Shown here piece by piece: positions 1 to 6,850 of a DNA stretch of 15,133 nt (within the stretch, counting starts at the first letter, position 1; every line of letters begins with the position of its first letter). The translations under genes were made by a program, and so were the position numbers. The notes under the pieces were generated by a model, which was given only the letters and a program-made list of their open reading frames with translations, did no database searches and was not told the DNA's origin. Source of the DNA: CAKSXP01 sp964609305 (GTDB lineage: Bacteria > Bacillota > Clostridia > Oscillospirales > Oscillospiraceae); NCBI GenBank assembly GCA_964609305.1, contig CAZSRK010000052.1, positions 1 through 15,133 of the forward strand, written 5' to 3'.

Positions 1-39
1 GTTTTTCTCGTCATGGATAGTAAGTTTCAGCTGGTTCAT
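1..39 (-). CDS. 5' end of an unidentified leftward gene (cut by the window edge)
   Basis: Seen: on the minus strand an ATG at 39-37 opens a frame that stays open to the window edge and encodes MNQLKLTIHDEKN. A GGAGG ribosome binding site lies at about 46-50, seven bases before the ATG, so this is very probably a real translation start. Only 13 codons are visible, so no function can be given. The gene is transcribed away from the SDR remnant. No convincing -35/-10 pair was found in the 100 bases upstream. Confidence 0.6.
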   Translation of the reverse strand, partial: MNQLKLTIHDEKN

Positions 40-142
40 TAAATTTCCTCCGATACTCAAATATTTCCGCCATCCCGCCAGAGGAAAATCGACTGCCATA
101 ACACTGCTTGATGTCATTCTTTATACAAGGTTTACTAAGGAT

Positions 143-319
143 ATGTTTGCCAGATGCCCGGCGGGCCGTCCCGGTACCGCCGACGAGATGGCCAATGTGG
201 CCGAGCTTCTCATGAGCGATAAAGGCGCTTTCATAACCGGCGCAGATTTTCTTATCGACGGAGGCACCACCGCATCCTACTTCTATGGACAGCTACGGCC
301 GGACGGAAATCCTGCCTGA
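143..319 (+). pseudogene. C-terminal remnant of a short-chain dehydrogenase/reductase (SDR)
   Basis: Seen: this frame reads RFTKDMFARCPAGRPGTADE just around its start, then MANVAELLMSDKGAFITGAD, FLIDGG and a TASYFYG tail before TGA at 317-319. Known: classical SDR enzymes (about 250 residues, NAD(P)-dependent Rossmann fold) end with a P-x-G-R-x-G-T-x-x-E-x-A segment, then L-x-S-D-x-x-x-F-I-T-G, then DGG. All three are present in the right order and spacing. The Rossmann TGxxxGxG motif and the catalytic Tyr-x-x-x-Lys are missing; bases 40-142 contain nothing SDR-like, except that the same frame may extend a few codons upstream (YTRFTKD). There is no ribosome binding site for the ATG at 143. 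I read it as the last quarter of a gene whose front was deleted. Confidence 0.75.
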
Positions 320-419
320 CAGAAGCAGGACGCCCGACACCGCTGTACAACTGGACTTCACCGGCGGCGCCGGGATGGTGACGCATGAAAAAGAGGTTTA
401 CGATTGGATCGGTGGATGA
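285..419 (+). other. Short open frame of unknown meaning, overlapping the SDR remnant end
   Basis: Seen: a 44-codon frame, shifted relative to the SDR fragment, ends ...DFTGGAGMVTHEKEVYDW followed by IGG and TGA at 417-419. The composition is protein-like, but the ATG at 285 has no ribosome binding site and lies inside the SDR C-terminus. It may be the tail of a second decayed gene fused during the same deletion, or chance. I do not recognise it. The rest of 320-470 holds nothing else I can identify. Confidence 0.2.
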
Positions 420-470
420 GGAGTGATATATAGGATGACCATCCTCTGATGGCCGCCGCCGGATACGGAG

Positions 471-499
471 CATCCCCTGCATATATGATGCAGGGGATG
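471..499. terminator. 12-bp perfect hairpin, probable terminator behind trxB
   Basis: Bases 471-482 (CATCCCCTGCAT) pair perfectly with 488-499 across a 5-base loop. The hairpin begins 8 bases beyond the trxB stop codon. On the plus strand it is followed by TCTTTAATT; on the minus strand (the trxB direction) the following bases are not U-rich. As an intrinsic terminator it is therefore stronger for rightward transcripts, but the stem would also stabilise the trxB mRNA 3' end. Confidence 0.55.
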
Positions 500-506
500 T
501 CTTTAA

Positions 507-1430
507 TTACAAGGCGTCTATGAACCTTTCAGCTTCGGCCGCAGCTATGGCTCCGTCGGAAGCAGCAGTGACTATCTGGCGCAGGGATTTCTGCCGGACA
601 TCGCCGGCGGCAAAAACGCCGGGAATACTTGTGTGCAGGCGCTCATCGGTTATAAGATAACCATATTTATCCGGCTCGAGCTGTCCGCGGAAGGGCGCGG
701 AATTCGGCTCCTGACCGACAAAGACGAATACCCCAAAGCCCTCATCGGAGCGGAAAAGCTCCGTTTTGCCGGTGGCGTTGTCCAGGATCTCCGCCTCGTG
801 CAGCATCGTGTCGCCGTCCACGCGCAGAAGCTGTGTGTTAAAACGCACGTTTATTTTAGGATGATTCAGCAGCCGCTCGGCCGCCGCTCGGCTGCAGCGC
901 AGGCGGTCCTTTCTGACCAGAACTGTGACGGTTTTTCCGAACCTCGTCAGGAAAACGGCCTCTTCCGCCGCACTGTTGCCGCCGCCAATGACGAATATGT
1001 CCCGGCCGCGGAAGAAATAACCGTCGCAGGTCGCACAGTAGCCTACACCGCGTCCGCGAAATTCCTCCTCGCCCTGGAATCCGGCCTTTTTCGGACTGGC
1101 TCCGGTTGCGATAATAACGGCCCGGGACAGGATACAGCCTGAGGAAGTCGTGATCTCCTTGGATATGGGGGCGAGAACGGCGCTTTTGATAGTCTCCGTG
1201 CGTATCTTTGCGCCGAAGGCCTCCGCCTGTGAGGTCATACGCTGTATCAGCTCGGGGCCGGAGATGTCTGGAATTCCCGGATAGTTGTTTATATCGCTTG
1301 TTGTCGCGGCCTGCCCGCCGGGGACGGAAACGTCGAGCGTGAGTACGGACAGACCTGCCCGGGAAGCGCAGATGCCGGCCGACAGACCGGCGCAGCCCGC
1401 GCCGAGTATTACAAGGTCATAATTTTCCAC
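507..1430 (-). CDS. trxB: Thioredoxin reductase (flavoprotein)
   Basis: Transfers electrons from NADPH through FAD and a redox-active disulfide to thioredoxin in the cytoplasm. Counting from the GTG start, the FAD motif GAGCAGLSAG is at residues 10-19, PGGQ at 37-40, the active-site pair C132-A-T-C135, the second Rossmann motif GGGNSAAEEA at 149-158, and the C-terminal FAD segment GVFAAGDVRQ at 271-280. The NADP phosphate-binding motif, usually HRRxxxR, reads VRKDRLR: the His is lost but basic residues remain, so NADPH use is likely but not certain. Length 307 aa fits the family. Start: the frame extends to a TTG at 1454, but the promoter predicted at 1458-1485 places the transcript start at about 1451, excluding the TTG. 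The GTG at 1430 has AAGGA ten bases upstream. The gene diverges from the M42 peptidase. Confidence 0.93.
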   Translation of the reverse strand: MENYDLVILGAGCAGLSAGICASRAGLSVLTLDVSVPGGQAATTSDINNYPGIPDISGPELIQRMTSQAEAFGAKIRTETIKSAVLAPISKEITTSSGCILSRAVIIATGASPKKAGFQGEEEFRGRGVGYCATCDGYFFRGRDIFVIGGGNSAAEEAVFLTRFGKTVTVLVRKDRLRCSRAAAERLLNHPKINVRFNTQLLRVDGDTMLHEAEILDNATGKTELFRSDEGFGVFVFVGQEPNSAPFRGQLEPDKYGYLITDERLHTSIPGVFAAGDVRQKSLRQIVTAASDGAIAAAEAERFIDAL

Positions 1431-1457
1431 ATCTTTTTCATCCTTTTTCGGCAAGAT

Positions 1458-1485
1458 ATAATACAGTTTTGCCGATACCGCGCAA
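1458..1485 (-). promoter_or_regulatory. Sigma-A-type promoter of trxB
   Basis: Reading leftward, the -35 box TTGCGC (1485-1480) and the -10 box TATTAT (1463-1458) are separated by 16 bases. The predicted start of transcription is near 1451, giving a leader of about 20 bases before the GTG start with its AAGGA site. Basis: match to the sigma-A consensus; no regulator site was recognised. Confidence 0.6.
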
Positions 1486-1527
1486 TTTATGCGAAAGGCG
1501 GAGCTGCTCGACTTTGCCGGTGCGATA

Positions 1528-1536
1528 TGGTATACT
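1528..1536 (+). promoter_or_regulatory. Extended -10 promoter for the M42 peptidase gene
   Basis: TGGTATACT is an extended -10 element (TG-n-TATACT). No good -35 box is present at the right distance, as is common with extended -10 promoters. Transcription would start near 1543, about 24 bases before the ATG at 1567. It is divergent from the trxB promoter, with about 80 bases between the two start sites. Confidence 0.5.
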
Positions 1537-1566
1537 TACAGAAAAACCACAGCTGCGGAGGGAACT

Positions 1567-2604
1567 ATGGATATGGACAGGGAATATGCGCTGTACGCGG
1601 TGGAGAAGGCGTTCGCGGCTCTCGCAATCGACAGCCCGACGGGATTTACGGAAAAGGCCGCCGTCTGGGTCAAAAACGAGTTTGAGAGCCTCGGGTTTCC
1701 AGCCGCGCGCCTTGCAAGAGGCGGGGTGCTTGCCGATCTCGGCGGCGCTGGAGAGGGGCTTCTCATACAGGCGCATATAGACACGCTTGGTGCTATGGTC
1801 ACTCAGATCAGGCCTGACGGCCGTCTGAAAATAACGAATCTTGGCGATATGCGTGCGGAGAATTCCGAGGGTGAGAATGTCCGGGTGTATACGCGCGGCG
1901 GAAAAATATATGAGGGCACACACCAGCTTCATAATCCCTCGGTCCATGTCAACACGGGCTATGAGGAAGTAAAGCGAAGCTTTGAGACGACGGAGATCGT
2001 GCTTGACGAGGATGTCAGCAGCAGCCAGGACGTTCTTGCTCTGGGCATCGACGTCGGCGATATTGTCGCGTTCGAGCCACGGCCGCGCATGACCGAATCG
2101 GGATATATAAAAAGCCGCTTTCTGGACAATAAACTGGAGATAGGCGTACTTCTGGGTCTGGCAAAATATATGGCGGACAAGGCGGTTGTGCCGCAACGAC
2201 GTGTATACGCGCACGTCACGGTGTATGAGGAGGTCGGGCACGGCGGGGCCGGCCCGGTCCCTGAGGGGGTGACGGAGGTGCTGAGTATCGACATGGGCTG
2301 TGTTGGAGAAGGACAGCAGTGCACGGAAAGGAAAGTCTCCATATGCGCTAAAGACTCCGATGGCCCGTACAGCTATGATATGGTGACAAAGCTTGTAAAC
2401 GCGGCAAAGCGCGAGGGTGCGGACTATGCCATCGACGTTTATCCCAACTACAGCTCGGACGCCGGCGCAGCTGTGATTGCGGGCAACGATGTCCGGCACG
2501 GACTCATCGGCGCGGGCATATTCGCAAGCCATGGCTATGAGCGCAGTCATATCGATGGGGTTTTGAATACGCTGAAGCTGCTGAAGGGATATCTTGAAAT
2601 ATGA
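1567..2604 (+). CDS. M42 family metallo-aminopeptidase/deblocking peptidase (glutamyl aminopeptidase-like)
   Basis: Co-catalytic metalloenzyme of the M42/PepA family that removes N-terminal residues from peptides in the cytoplasm; members often form TET-like dodecamers. The expected ligands are visible: H70-x-D72 in AHIDTLG, bridging D187 in SRFLDNK, general base and ligand E221-E222 in YEEVGHGG, D242 in SIDMG, and a C-terminal His (H328 in ERSHIDG). The SDAG segment is at 297-300. Length 345 aa is normal. An open frame extends upstream, but GGAGGG at 1557-1562 points to the ATG at 1567 (spacing 4) or at 1573 (spacing 10); both give nearly the same protein. The exact substrate among acidic, blocked or other N-termini cannot be read from the sequence. 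It stands alone, followed by a repeat element. Confidence 0.92.
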   Translation: MDMDREYALYAVEKAFAALAIDSPTGFTEKAAVWVKNEFESLGFPAARLARGGVLADLGGAGEGLLIQAHIDTLGAMVTQIRPDGRLKITNLGDMRAENSEGENVRVYTRGGKIYEGTHQLHNPSVHVNTGYEEVKRSFETTEIVLDEDVSSSQDVLALGIDVGDIVAFEPRPRMTESGYIKSRFLDNKLEIGVLLGLAKYMADKAVVPQRRVYAHVTVYEEVGHGGAGPVPEGVTEVLSIDMGCVGEGQQCTERKVSICAKDSDGPYSYDMVTKLVNAAKREGADYAIDVYPNYSSDAGAAVIAGNDVRHGLIGAGIFASHGYERSHIDGVLNTLKLLKGYLEI

Positions 2605-2638
2605 CGGAGCGCGTCACAAAGGTGAACGCTGAGCGCAA

Positions 2639-2882
2639 AAAGGCCCCTGCGCCGGCAATTTGCCGGTGCAGGGGCCTTCAGCCTGTCGAAAAACTGTTTC
2701 CACAAGAGGGGCAGCTATGCTCCAATGGGGGAGCTCGAGGGGGCGATAGTCCGCCTCGAATAGGATCGAATGCCCAGCAAAGCTTTGCAAAGCAAGGCGT
2801 GCGGCGAGCGCAGCGAAGACTTTCACACTGCTGCGAAGCCTGAAAGCCCCTGCGCCGGCAAATTGCCGGCGCAGGAGCTTTT
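2639..2882. repeat. 244-bp MITE-like element with 46-bp terminal inverted repeats
   Basis: Seen: bases 2639-2684 match the reverse complement of 2837-2882 at 41 of 46 positions. Each end is itself a long hairpin containing CCTGCGCCGGCAATTTGCCGG. The core carries further small hairpins: GCTCC/GGAGC around 2719-2734, CGAGG 2736-2740 with CCTCG 2754-2758, the perfect palindrome GCAAAGCTTTGC (2777-2788), and CGCAGC 2809-2814 with GCTGCG 2830-2835. No convincing gene lies inside; an ATG at 2601 overlapping the peptidase stop opens a frame through it that looks non-coding. Inference: a non-autonomous mobile or dispersed intergenic repeat that also serves as transcription terminator between convergent genes. 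An alternative is a structured RNA. Confidence 0.6.
2640..2678. terminator. 19-bp hairpin behind the M42 peptidase gene
   Basis: An almost perfect stem (AAGGCCCCTGC... against ...GCAGGGGCCTT, one mismatch) centred at 2659, 35 bases past the peptidase stop. There is no U tract after it on the plus strand; on the minus strand the preceding run reads out as TTTTTGC, so it would terminate leftward transcripts better. It is the left terminal repeat of the element at 2639-2882. Confidence 0.5.
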
Positions 2883-2889
2883 CGTTTTT
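2843..2889. terminator. Hairpin with T run between convergent M42 and beta-propeller genes
   Basis: Stem AAAGCCCCTGCGCCGGCAA (2843-2861) pairs with the bases up to about 2880 and is followed on the plus strand by TTTCGTTTTTA, a good intrinsic terminator for rightward transcription. It lies just past the stop of the leftward beta-propeller gene at 2898, for which it is also the first 3' hairpin. It is the right terminal repeat of the 244-bp element. Confidence 0.65.
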
Positions 2890-2897
2890 ATCAGATA

Positions 2898-4709
2898 TCA
2901 ATACAGTCTGATGCTGTATATCTGCTGCCCTCTTGTGCCGACGACCACGGTATTGTTGTAACATATCGGCGAAGCCTCAATGTTACTGCCGAGGCTTATC
3001 GCGTCAAGCCTCATACCTGTCAGCCCGTCGATGAGGTACATAAACCCGCCCGTCGTGCAGTACAGGATATAGCCGTTGCCGTTCTGGTCATAGATGTCGA
3101 CGGGTGAAGACCAACTGTACATATCAGACTGGAATTCCCAGGCAACCTCGCCGGTGTCCTTGCGAAGCGCGACAAGCTTGCCGCCGCTGCCTGTCGGATT
3201 TCTTGCGACAGGGACGTATATATAATCGCTCAACCCGTTCCTGCCAAGAGCGATCGTGCCCTGCACGCCGCCGGAGGTACCCGAGACGGTGTAGCAGTTA
3301 TAGTCTGTCTGCCAGACAATTTCGCCGGTCAGGGCGTCTATTTTCCAAATAGGTATAACGGCGGTACTGGTTTCGGGAGCGCGCCAGCCGGCGTGGAAGG
3401 AGGTGCTGATATACACATATGGGTGCCCATTCTCCAGCTCGAGCACCGGAGAACAGTTGGTGTCGTCGAGTACGTTCTGTACCCAGTCCAGCGTGAGTGT
3501 GTTCAGATCCAGGCATATGAGGATACCGTCATTTGTGGACATGATTATATGTCCGCGCCAGATGACCGCGCTGTCCTCCATACCCAGATAGCGGCCGGGG
3601 CTGTAAACCCCGTAATAGCGCCACTTCACGGTACGCGCCGGAGAGATGGAGACCGTGCCGGCTTCGCTGTCAAATACGGTATTGAGCTTGATTATATACA
3701 GTATGCCGCTCTCGCCGGGATAGATGAGCTGGTCAGTCTCGGCGTCGATAAGCGGAGAGCCGTCAAAGTATGAAAGGTTTCCGCGCAGGTTGAAGCTGTC
3801 GTCATTACCGAAGGTGTACATCGTTGAGCAGTCCATGAGGTTTATGATGAACACGCGGCTTCTGCCGTTATAGCTGTCATATCCTGAGCCGAGATAGAGT
3901 ATCGGATATCCCCTTGGGTCGAGCGCACCCGAACCTTTGAAGGTAAAGCCGAGATTGAGCGCGTCGCGCGTATAACTGCCTGTGTAGAGGTCGAGGAAAT
4001 AGACGTTTCCGTCCATCGTGGCATAGATGACCTCGCGCAGGTCGTCGGCCTGCTTTGCCCAATCATACATGTTCATTTTCTGGCGAAGCTCCTTCGGCCA
4101 GTTCATGACAAGCGGCTGGCCGACCCATCCGCTGCCTGTCCATGTCGCCCCGTCAGGTGCGGTCAGCGCGGAGGTAGAGACAGTCCAGTAGTCGCCAAAT
4201 ATGCGCTCATTGAGGGTCGCGGTACCATAGCTTGCTCCGTCGCGGAAGTTGTTACCGCGGAACGTCACGATGCCATCGACCGCGGTATAGTCGCTTCCAT
4301 ATCCAAAATCGATAGTTTCCGGCAGGGTATAGCTGTCTACGACATTTCCGTCGACCATTATACTGGTGCTTTCAACAAGGGTCCAGGGAGCGGTGGAGTC
4401 CACATAATACGGATCAAACTCAGGCAACGGCTGCTCCTCCGGTTCGGATGGATCCTCTTCTCCCGGATCTCCGTTCCCGGACCCGTCGCCCTGCGTCGGC
4501 TCCTGCGGGGTGTTTTCCGGGCTTGATGTACCCGGCGAATCTACCCCGGGAGAGACGGGGGCTTCCGCGGAAAGATCGTCCGTCTGATATGAGGCGTTTT
4601 TAAAAACGAGGAAGGACAAAACAAATAATAATACGACAAGGACACAGGACCCAAGACCTCGGCCGGATCGGCAATTTTTCGGGGTGTGCGCCGGCTGCCT
4701 GTTCTGCAT
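2898..4709 (-). CDS. Membrane-anchored PQQ-like beta-propeller protein
   Basis: 603 aa. A short basic N-terminus (about residues 1-18) precedes one hydrophobic segment (about 21-37, CVLVVLLFVLSFLVF), giving an uncleaved signal anchor that puts the rest outside the cell. Then comes a linker rich in Pro, Gly, Ser and Glu (about 47-95). The rest is an extracellular domain with repeated beta-propeller blades of the PQQ/pyrrolo-quinoline-like type, visible in phrases such as DGNVYFLDLYTGSYTRDA, DGILICLDLNTLTLDWVQNV, IWKIDALTGEIVWQTDY, KLVALRKDTGEVAWEF and GFMYLIDGLTGMRLDA. No cytochrome or dehydrogenase active site is seen, so an enzyme role is unlikely; such propellers usually act as binding or scaffold modules. 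The ATG at 4709 has GGTGGGG nearby and its own promoter. Single-gene unit; the ligand is unknown. Confidence 0.8.
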   Translation of the reverse strand: MQNRQPAHTPKNCRSGRGLGSCVLVVLLFVLSFLVFKNASYQTDDLSAEAPVSPGVDSPGTSSPENTPQEPTQGDGSGNGDPGEEDPSEPEEQPLPEFDPYYVDSTAPWTLVESTSIMVDGNVVDSYTLPETIDFGYGSDYTAVDGIVTFRGNNFRDGASYGTATLNERIFGDYWTVSTSALTAPDGATWTGSGWVGQPLVMNWPKELRQKMNMYDWAKQADDLREVIYATMDGNVYFLDLYTGSYTRDALNLGFTFKGSGALDPRGYPILYLGSGYDSYNGRSRVFIINLMDCSTMYTFGNDDSFNLRGNLSYFDGSPLIDAETDQLIYPGESGILYIIKLNTVFDSEAGTVSISPARTVKWRYYGVYSPGRYLGMEDSAVIWRGHIIMSTNDGILICLDLNTLTLDWVQNVLDDTNCSPVLELENGHPYVYISTSFHAGWRAPETSTAVIPIWKIDALTGEIVWQTDYNCYTVSGTSGGVQGTIALGRNGLSDYIYVPVARNPTGSGGKLVALRKDTGEVAWEFQSDMYSWSSPVDIYDQNGNGYILYCTTGGFMYLIDGLTGMRLDAISLGSNIEASPICYNNTVVVGTRGQQIYSIRLY

Positions 4710-4746
4710 TTATTTCCCCACCAGTCATTTATGTTTTCTGAGAGGT

Positions 4747-4775
4747 ATTATAAGGTCAACAACATAAAAAAGCAA
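4747..4775 (-). promoter_or_regulatory. Sigma-A-type promoter of the beta-propeller gene
   Basis: Leftward -35 TTGCTT (4775-4770), a 17-base spacer and a perfect -10 TATAAT (4752-4747). The transcript would start near 4740, leaving a leader of about 30 bases before the ATG at 4709. Confidence 0.65.
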
Positions 4776-4802
4776 GAAATATGTAGCCGGAAAAGGCCTG
4801 CA

Positions 4803-4831
4803 TTGACGATTTGCGGGAAAGCTGATATATT
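4803..4831 (+). promoter_or_regulatory. Sigma-A-type promoter of the MFS transporter gene
   Basis: Rightward -35 TTGACG (4803-4808), a 17-base spacer and -10 TATATT (4826-4831). Transcription would start near 4838, 35 bases before the ATG at 4873. It is divergent from, but does not overlap, the promoter of the beta-propeller gene. Confidence 0.65.
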
Positions 4832-4872
4832 TTGCAGTGACGAAAAATATCGTAAGTTTGGAGGGGGTTAAA

Positions 4873-6084
4873 ATGCCAAAGCCAAAGCACGGAGTGCTTA
4901 TGGTGATTGCCGGGCTGATTATGACGCTGTTTCTCGGTATTATTTACGCGTGGACTATGTTCCGTGTTGAGATAGAGAAGGTTTTTCCGGAAATGACGGC
5001 CGCCGAGCTGTCGCTCAATTTTACGATTACGATGATATGCTTCTGCCTCGGCGGTTTTTTCGGTGGGAAAATATCCGCAAAATTTTCACAGCGGCTCAGC
5101 GCAAGGCTGTCAGCCGTGATGCTCCTTATCGGATTTATGTGCGTGTCGTTTATCGGGGGCATGTCCCCGGACACTGCGCTGCTCATCATGTACATATTCT
5201 ATGGCGTCGGCATTTCCGGACTTGGCGTCGGCATAGGTTATAATGCCTGCATAAGCGCCGTTTCTCCATGGTTTCCGGAAAAGCTCGGGCTGGTTTCCGG
5301 CGTGCTGCTCATGGGCTTTGGCTTCGGCAGCCTTCTGCTCGGCCTTCTGGCGCAGAGCCTGGCGGAGACGCTTGGCATATTCGCGGTGTTCAGGATATAT
5401 GCCGTGGCGCTGTTTGTCGTTATGTTTGCCGGCTCGTTCTTTTTGCATAAGCCGCCGGCTGCCGAAAACAGCGGGACGGAGGATGTCTCTGTGAGTCTGA
5501 CGCCGTCGCACATGCTCCGCCGGGGCTCGTTTTGGGTGTATTTTCTGTGGAACACGATAATGGCTTCCGCAGGCCAGCTTGTAATAAACAGCGCGTCAAA
5601 CATAGCGGTGTTCTTCGGGGCAGCCGCGGGCCTTGGGCTAGTCATATCTATCTTCAACGGCGCCGGGCGCACGATAACCGGCGTTGTGATGGATATTGCC
5701 GGGCGCAGCCGCGGTATGATGGCAGTAAACCTCTGTCTAATAATCGGGGCAGTGCTGCTGCTGGGGGCCAATGCAACAGGAAACCTCGTCATGATTACGG
5801 CCGGTATGCTCATCGTCGGCGTCTGCTACGGCGGTGGGGTCACGATAAGCGCAAAAGTCATTAGCGACCTGTACGGGCCGGAGCACTATGCCGTCAATTT
5901 CAGCCTTTCAAATTTCTGTTCCATCCCTGCGGCCTTTATAGGGCCGTATATATCCGGCATACTTCAGGACCGCTCCGGAGGGACATATGGCAGCACGTTT
6001 GTGATGCTGCTTTGCCTGTCAGGCATCGCGCTTATTGCGCTGGCAGTGCTGGAGCTGATAATAAAAAGAGAAAAGAAAATATAA
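4873..6084 (+). CDS. Major facilitator superfamily transporter, OFA (oxalate/formate antiporter-like) family
   Basis: 403 aa with about twelve hydrophobic segments. The N-terminus GVLMVIAGLIMTLFLGIIYA and the AWTMFRVEIEKVFPEMTAAE loop, with the next helix carrying CFCLGGFFGGKIS, are typical of the OFA family of MFS carriers. A central loop (about residues 198-220, polar, with HKPPAAENSGTEDVS) separates the two six-helix halves. OFA members carry small monocarboxylates or dicarboxylates (oxalate, formate, lactate, pyruvate and others), usually in exchange or with protons. No oxalate-degrading or other acid-using gene is nearby, so the substrate cannot be assigned. Start: the frame opens further upstream, but GGAGGGGG at 4860-4867 fits the ATG at 4873, downstream of the predicted promoter. 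It converges on the thyX-like gene. Confidence 0.88.
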   Translation: MPKPKHGVLMVIAGLIMTLFLGIIYAWTMFRVEIEKVFPEMTAAELSLNFTITMICFCLGGFFGGKISAKFSQRLSARLSAVMLLIGFMCVSFIGGMSPDTALLIMYIFYGVGISGLGVGIGYNACISAVSPWFPEKLGLVSGVLLMGFGFGSLLLGLLAQSLAETLGIFAVFRIYAVALFVVMFAGSFFLHKPPAAENSGTEDVSVSLTPSHMLRRGSFWVYFLWNTIMASAGQLVINSASNIAVFFGAAAGLGLVISIFNGAGRTITGVVMDIAGRSRGMMAVNLCLIIGAVLLLGANATGNLVMITAGMLIVGVCYGGGVTISAKVISDLYGPEHYAVNFSLSNFCSIPAAFIGPYISGILQDRSGGTYGSTFVMLLCLSGIALIALAVLELIIKREKKI

Positions 6085-6092
6085 AAATCAGA

Positions 6093-6128
6093 CTGTGGCC
6101 GTCCGAAAGCGGGCCACAGCCTGTTTTT
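6093..6128. terminator. Bidirectional terminator between MFS and thyX-like genes
   Basis: CTGTGGCC (6093-6100) pairs with GGCCACAG (6112-6119), followed by CCTGTTTTT on the plus strand. On the minus strand the stem is followed by TCTGATTTTTA. It sits in the 55-bp gap between the convergent stops at 6084 and 6140 and can serve both genes. Confidence 0.85.
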
Positions 6129-6139
6129 ATATTCAGAAC

Positions 6140-6688
6140 TCAGTCGCCGCGATAAGCGGCAAGCTCCTTTTTGAATTCCTCTGTCCTGTCAAAACCGCAG
6201 CCGAACATCTCCGGGCAGAAGCCGCGGTAAACGCACTCCCGCACCATGCACCTGGCAAGCTCCGGCTCGCACTTTGCAACCTCGTCCTTTACAAGCTGCC
6301 ATGCCTGTCTCGTCTCCGGGCTGGCGCTTGAGCACAGACGTTTGCGGCTTATGTTTATCAGCGCCTGTGCGTCGGCCTCGCATTCGTGGGTGACAAACTC
6401 GCCCTGGCCGAGGGTGTTCCGGTCGACGCCGGTCCTGTCGCTGCGCTGTGTCTTTACAAAATGTTCGATGCCGACCTTGTGGCGGACAAAGTGGACCGAC
6501 ACCCAGTAGGGCAGACTGCCCCAGCGCCATGAGAACTTGAGCTTGCGTATGGGCGAATGCTCGCATCTTATGAGCCTGAGCTTCCAGTCGGAGTCGGGAT
6601 ATTTCCCCGTGCTCTTTCCGATAGTGTTCATCGTGGCGTCCTTGACGTCCTGCCAGTTGTCCTCGTGCTTGAACCATATGATTTCCAT
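6140..6688 (-). CDS. thyX: ThyX-like FAD-dependent thymidylate synthase family protein
   Basis: 182 aa. The overall pattern of the ThyX family is visible: CEHSPIRKLKFSW (about 43-55), then WVSVHFVRHKVGIEHF and KTQRSDR (about 62-83), then HECEADAQALINISRKRL. ThyX makes dTMP from dUMP with methylene-tetrahydrofolate and NADPH on an FAD, in the cytoplasm. The hallmark RHRxxSxNExSxR is not intact: it reads RHKVGIEHFVKTQRSDR, so the usual Ser and Asn-Glu are absent. I recall a shorter ThyX-like group in Clostridia and their phages with this arrangement, but its activity is uncertain. Start: the frame runs up to 6748, but ATG at 6688 has GAGGTG six bases upstream and matches the family N-terminus (MEIIWFKHED). 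Single-gene unit with its own promoter. Confidence 0.7.
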   Translation of the reverse strand: MEIIWFKHEDNWQDVKDATMNTIGKSTGKYPDSDWKLRLIRCEHSPIRKLKFSWRWGSLPYWVSVHFVRHKVGIEHFVKTQRSDRTGVDRNTLGQGEFVTHECEADAQALINISRKRLCSSASPETRQAWQLVKDEVAKCEPELARCMVRECVYRGFCPEMFGCGFDRTEEFKKELAAYRGD

Positions 6689-6764
6689 AGCCGACACCTC
6701 GTTATTTCTGTATTCTGTCCCGAACGCTGGCAGCGGCCGGAATGACATGGGCTGTCCATAAGGT

Positions 6765-6794
6765 ATTATAGCACAGCCAGGCGTAAAAGCTCAA
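6765..6794 (-). promoter_or_regulatory. Promoter of the thyX-like gene
   Basis: Leftward -35 TTGAGC (6794-6789), an 18-base spacer and -10 TATAAT (6770-6765), preceded by TGC, which makes it an extended -10. Transcription would begin near 6758, so the mRNA has a GC-rich leader of about 70 bases before the ATG at 6688. No riboswitch was recognised in that leader. Confidence 0.65.
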
Positions 6795-6850
6795 CCGTTT
6801 GTTGTGCTCTTGGCGACGGGCAAAGTTTTTCATAACGCAAACATAGAAAG

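Noticed and set aside
633..1142. 169-codon rightward open frame inside trxB
   Set aside because: Lies antisense to the conserved trxB gene, has no ribosome binding site and no recognisable protein motifs; it is a by-product of trxB codon use.
1438..2550. 370-codon leftward open frame antisense to the M42 peptidase
   Set aside because: Length is impressive, but the opposite strand carries all M42 metal ligands in order; the antisense product has no family features.
2601..2843. 80-codon rightward frame whose ATG overlaps the M42 stop (ATGA)
   Set aside because: No ribosome binding site of note, and it runs through the hairpin ends and the inverted-repeat element; the product is low in protein-like features.
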